A stretch of DNA of 64,000 nucleotides from the NCBI GenBank assembly GCA_002319795.1, contig DCFU01000034.1, positions 91,010 to 155,009 on the forward strand, read 5' to 3'. The position numbers and the translations under genes are program-made. This document shows, in pieces, positions 62,634 to 64,000 of this stretch. Source of the DNA: Megamonas sp. UBA1796 (GTDB lineage Bacteria > Bacillota > Negativicutes > Selenomonadales > Selenomonadaceae). The notes under the pieces were generated by a model, which was given only the letters and a program-made list of their open reading frames with translations, had not been told where the DNA came from and ran no database searches. Position 1 is the stretch's first letter. Each line of letters begins with the position of its first letter.

Positions 62634-63781
62634 TAGTCTTTCCCTCCCGCACAGAGTTTATCGATGCCGCTTTCGATTTCCTGCGGCTCGAAGATTTCCA
62701 TATTATATTTGGCGCACAGCTGTACGTCGCATTTGCCGGCGACGGCACGTTCGACTTCGTGTACGAGCTGTCCGTAGTTCAGCTCGGCTACGAGGATGCC
62801 TTTGACTTTCGCAGCCAGCGCTTTAACAATTTTATCAGCGAACGGCCAGATGGTCATGAGGCGTACCATGCCGACTTTCTGTCCTTTGGCCCGTGCGTTC
62901 TTGACAGCTTCATAGGCCGTACGTGCTGTGCCGCCAAAAGCGATGACAGCGTATTCGGCGTCGTCCATGAAGTATTCTTCGGTATGGGTGATCTCGTCAC
63001 GTGCGATTTCAATTTTCTGATGCAGGCGGTCGATGGCTTCCTCCGTGATTTTCGGACTGCCAACCGGGAAGCCGGTTTCATCATGGATGAGTCCGGTCAC
63101 ATGGATATGGTAGCCTTCGCCGAAGTTCGCGACATTCGGCACGAGATCCTTGTCCGGGGTATAAGGCTGGTAACCTTCGGCACGGGAGCAGGCAGGCTTC
63201 CGGCGCGGATAGATTTTGATATCCTTAGCTTCCGGCAGTACGACTTTTTCGCGCAGATGGCCGATGATCTCGTCCATGAGCAGGATGACTGGCGTACGGA
63301 AACGTTCGGAATAATTGACCGCCATGACAGCAGCATCGTAGGCTTCGCGTACGCTCCAAGGGGAGAGGGCAATCATGGGATGATCCCCATGCGTGCCCCA
63401 GCGGGCCTGCATGACGTCACCCTGTGAGGGAGCCGTAGGCTGTCCCGTAGACGGGCCTACACGCTGTACGTTGACGATAACGACCGGGATCTCGGCGCAG
63501 GCAGCGTAGCCGATGAGTTCCTGCTTTAAAGAGATGCCCGGGCCGGAGGAAGCCGTGAGGGCTTTCTTGCCCGCGAGCGATGCGCCTAAAACGACGCCCA
63601 TGCTGGCGATTTCGTCTTCCATCTGGACGAATTTTCCGCCGATAGCCGGCAGCATCTTAGCCATGCCTTCGGCAATCTCGGTAGACGGCGTGATCGGGTA
63701 GCCGCCGAAGAAGCTTACACCTGCGGCTATAGCGCCTTCGGCGCAGGCTTCATTTCCCTGCATGAGTCTTGCTTCTGTCAT
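62633..63781 (-). CDS. korA: 2-oxoacid:ferredoxin oxidoreductase, alpha subunit
   Basis: 382 residues. GNEACAEGAIAAGVSFFGGYPITPSTEIAE and MEDEIASMGVVLGASLAGKKALTASSGPG are the alpha-chain motifs; RVGPSTGQPTAPSQGDVMQARWGTHGD is diagnostic of the KorA/VorA group rather than of pyruvate enzymes. It overlaps korD by four bases. The operon is more GC-rich and more regular in codon choice than the rest of the window, which fits high expression. Confidence 0.94.
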   Translation of the reverse strand: MTEARLMQGNEACAEGAIAAGVSFFGGYPITPSTEIAEGMAKMLPAIGGKFVQMEDEIASMGVVLGASLAGKKALTASSGPGISLKQELIGYAACAEIPVVIVNVQRVGPSTGQPTAPSQGDVMQARWGTHGDHPMIALSPWSVREAYDAAVMAVNYSERFRTPVILLMDEIIGHLREKVVLPEAKDIKIYPRRKPACSRAEGYQPYTPDKDLVPNVANFGEGYHIHVTGLIHDETGFPVGSPKITEEAIDRLHQKIEIARDEITHTEEYFMDDAEYAVIAFGGTARTAYEAVKNARAKGQKVGMVRLMTIWPFADKIVKALAAKVKGILVAELNYGQLVHEVERAVAGKCDVQLCAKYNMEIFEPQEIESGIDKLCAGGKD

Positions 63782-63978
63782 TTTGCCACCTTCTTATCTA
63801 CAAATATTGCGTAGTCCGGGCACCGGAGCTCGCACTGGCCGCAGGCGATACAGGCCTCGCCGTTTTTGACGTGGACCTTGCCCAGCTCATCAAGAGCCAG
63901 GACTTGTTTTGGGCAGAATGCAACGCAGATTCCGCAGCCTTTGCATCGTGCCATCTTAATCGTGATTTCCGACTTCAT
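63778..63978 (-). CDS. korD: 2-oxoacid:ferredoxin oxidoreductase, delta subunit (2[4Fe-4S] ferredoxin)
   Basis: 66 residues with two CxxCxxCxxxC(P) clusters: CKGCGICVAFCPK and CIACGQCELRCPD. First gene of korDABC, preceded by GGAGGGGA. It passes electrons from the TPP subunit to free ferredoxin. Confidence 0.94.
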   Translation of the reverse strand: MKSEITIKMARCKGCGICVAFCPKQVLALDELGKVHVKNGEACIACGQCELRCPDYAIFVDKKVAK

Positions 63979-64000
63979 TTTGTCCCCTCCAAAATTGTTT

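Noticed and set aside
62543..63427. 294-codon open frame opposite korA/korB
   Set aside because: It is a shadow produced by the GC-rich kor genes, whose motifs on the minus strand are unambiguous.
1..64000. CRISPR array, tRNA, rRNA, prophage or intact insertion sequence
   Set aside because: No regularly spaced repeats, no cloverleaf or rRNA-like sequence, and no transposase, integrase or phage structural gene were seen.

Overview
The window looks like the chromosome of an anaerobic, Gram-negative-type Firmicute of the Negativicutes, probably Selenomonadaceae (Selenomonas, Mitsuokella or Megamonas-like). Supporting signs are a class III fructose-1,6-bisphosphatase, a KorDABC 2-oxoacid:ferredoxin oxidoreductase, a DcuC-type dicarboxylate carrier, many lipoprotein ABC solute-binding proteins, and strong SD-led genes with TTG/GTG starts. 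The lineage is inferred from gene content and was not tested. No rRNA, tRNA, CRISPR array, complete insertion sequence or prophage was seen.

Layout. 1-7358: an ABC importer of the AfuABC/FbpABC type (5' end outside the window), a YesM/YesN-type two-component system and a Cof-type HAD phosphatase; a decayed solute-binding-protein fragment lies inside the importer operon. 7747-12700: a Ugp-type glycerol-3-phosphate/glycerophosphodiester importer (ugpA, ugpE, ugpB, ugpC) facing the diesterase ugpQ. 12866-14053: an M24 peptidase. 14485-19709: a chemoreceptor with a promoter and about 300 nt of leader, a DcuC-like carrier, a MalY/PatB C-S lyase and a DUF1847 metal-binding protein. 20156-22814: nucleobase permease, GntR/UTRA regulator and purine-type deaminase, preceded by a perfect 39-bp palindrome over the promoter. 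22895-25286: HAD phosphatase, thioesterase, DacF-type carboxypeptidase. 25639-30709: permease, hydantoinase/oxoprolinase-like protein, an unrecognised HExxH protein and a GntR/FCD regulator. 31004-36029: an Fe-ADH/GldA-like dehydrogenase, an AmmeMemoRadiSam pair and a diguanylate cyclase.

36857-48471 is a sugar-uptake region with two complete ribose-class ABC importers: YtfQ-YtfR-YtfT-YjfF (galactofuranose type) and ChvE-MmsA-MmsB (multiple monosaccharide type). The two solute-binding genes share promoter, leader and signal peptide although their mature proteins belong to different subfamilies. A 10-base motif (TTGTATGATA) recurs around these promoters. Two orphan Lac/chitobiose-type PTS IIA proteins and an AraC regulator follow.

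48695-56517 is a nine-gene operon that looks like a non-standard hexuronate/hexonate pathway: enolase-superfamily dehydratase, two SDRs, UxaC isomerase, MFS carrier, RraA-like aldolase and a split UxaA-type dehydratase. After it come a Glc-type PTS IIA, a DUF2939-like membrane-anchored protein, a YdjM-like membrane protein, class III FBPase, and the GC-rich, tightly overlapped korDABC operon at the right edge.

The whole suggests a saccharolytic anaerobe tuned to plant or host sugars, sugar acids and organophosphates, with PTS IIA domains probably serving regulation rather than a complete PTS visible here.
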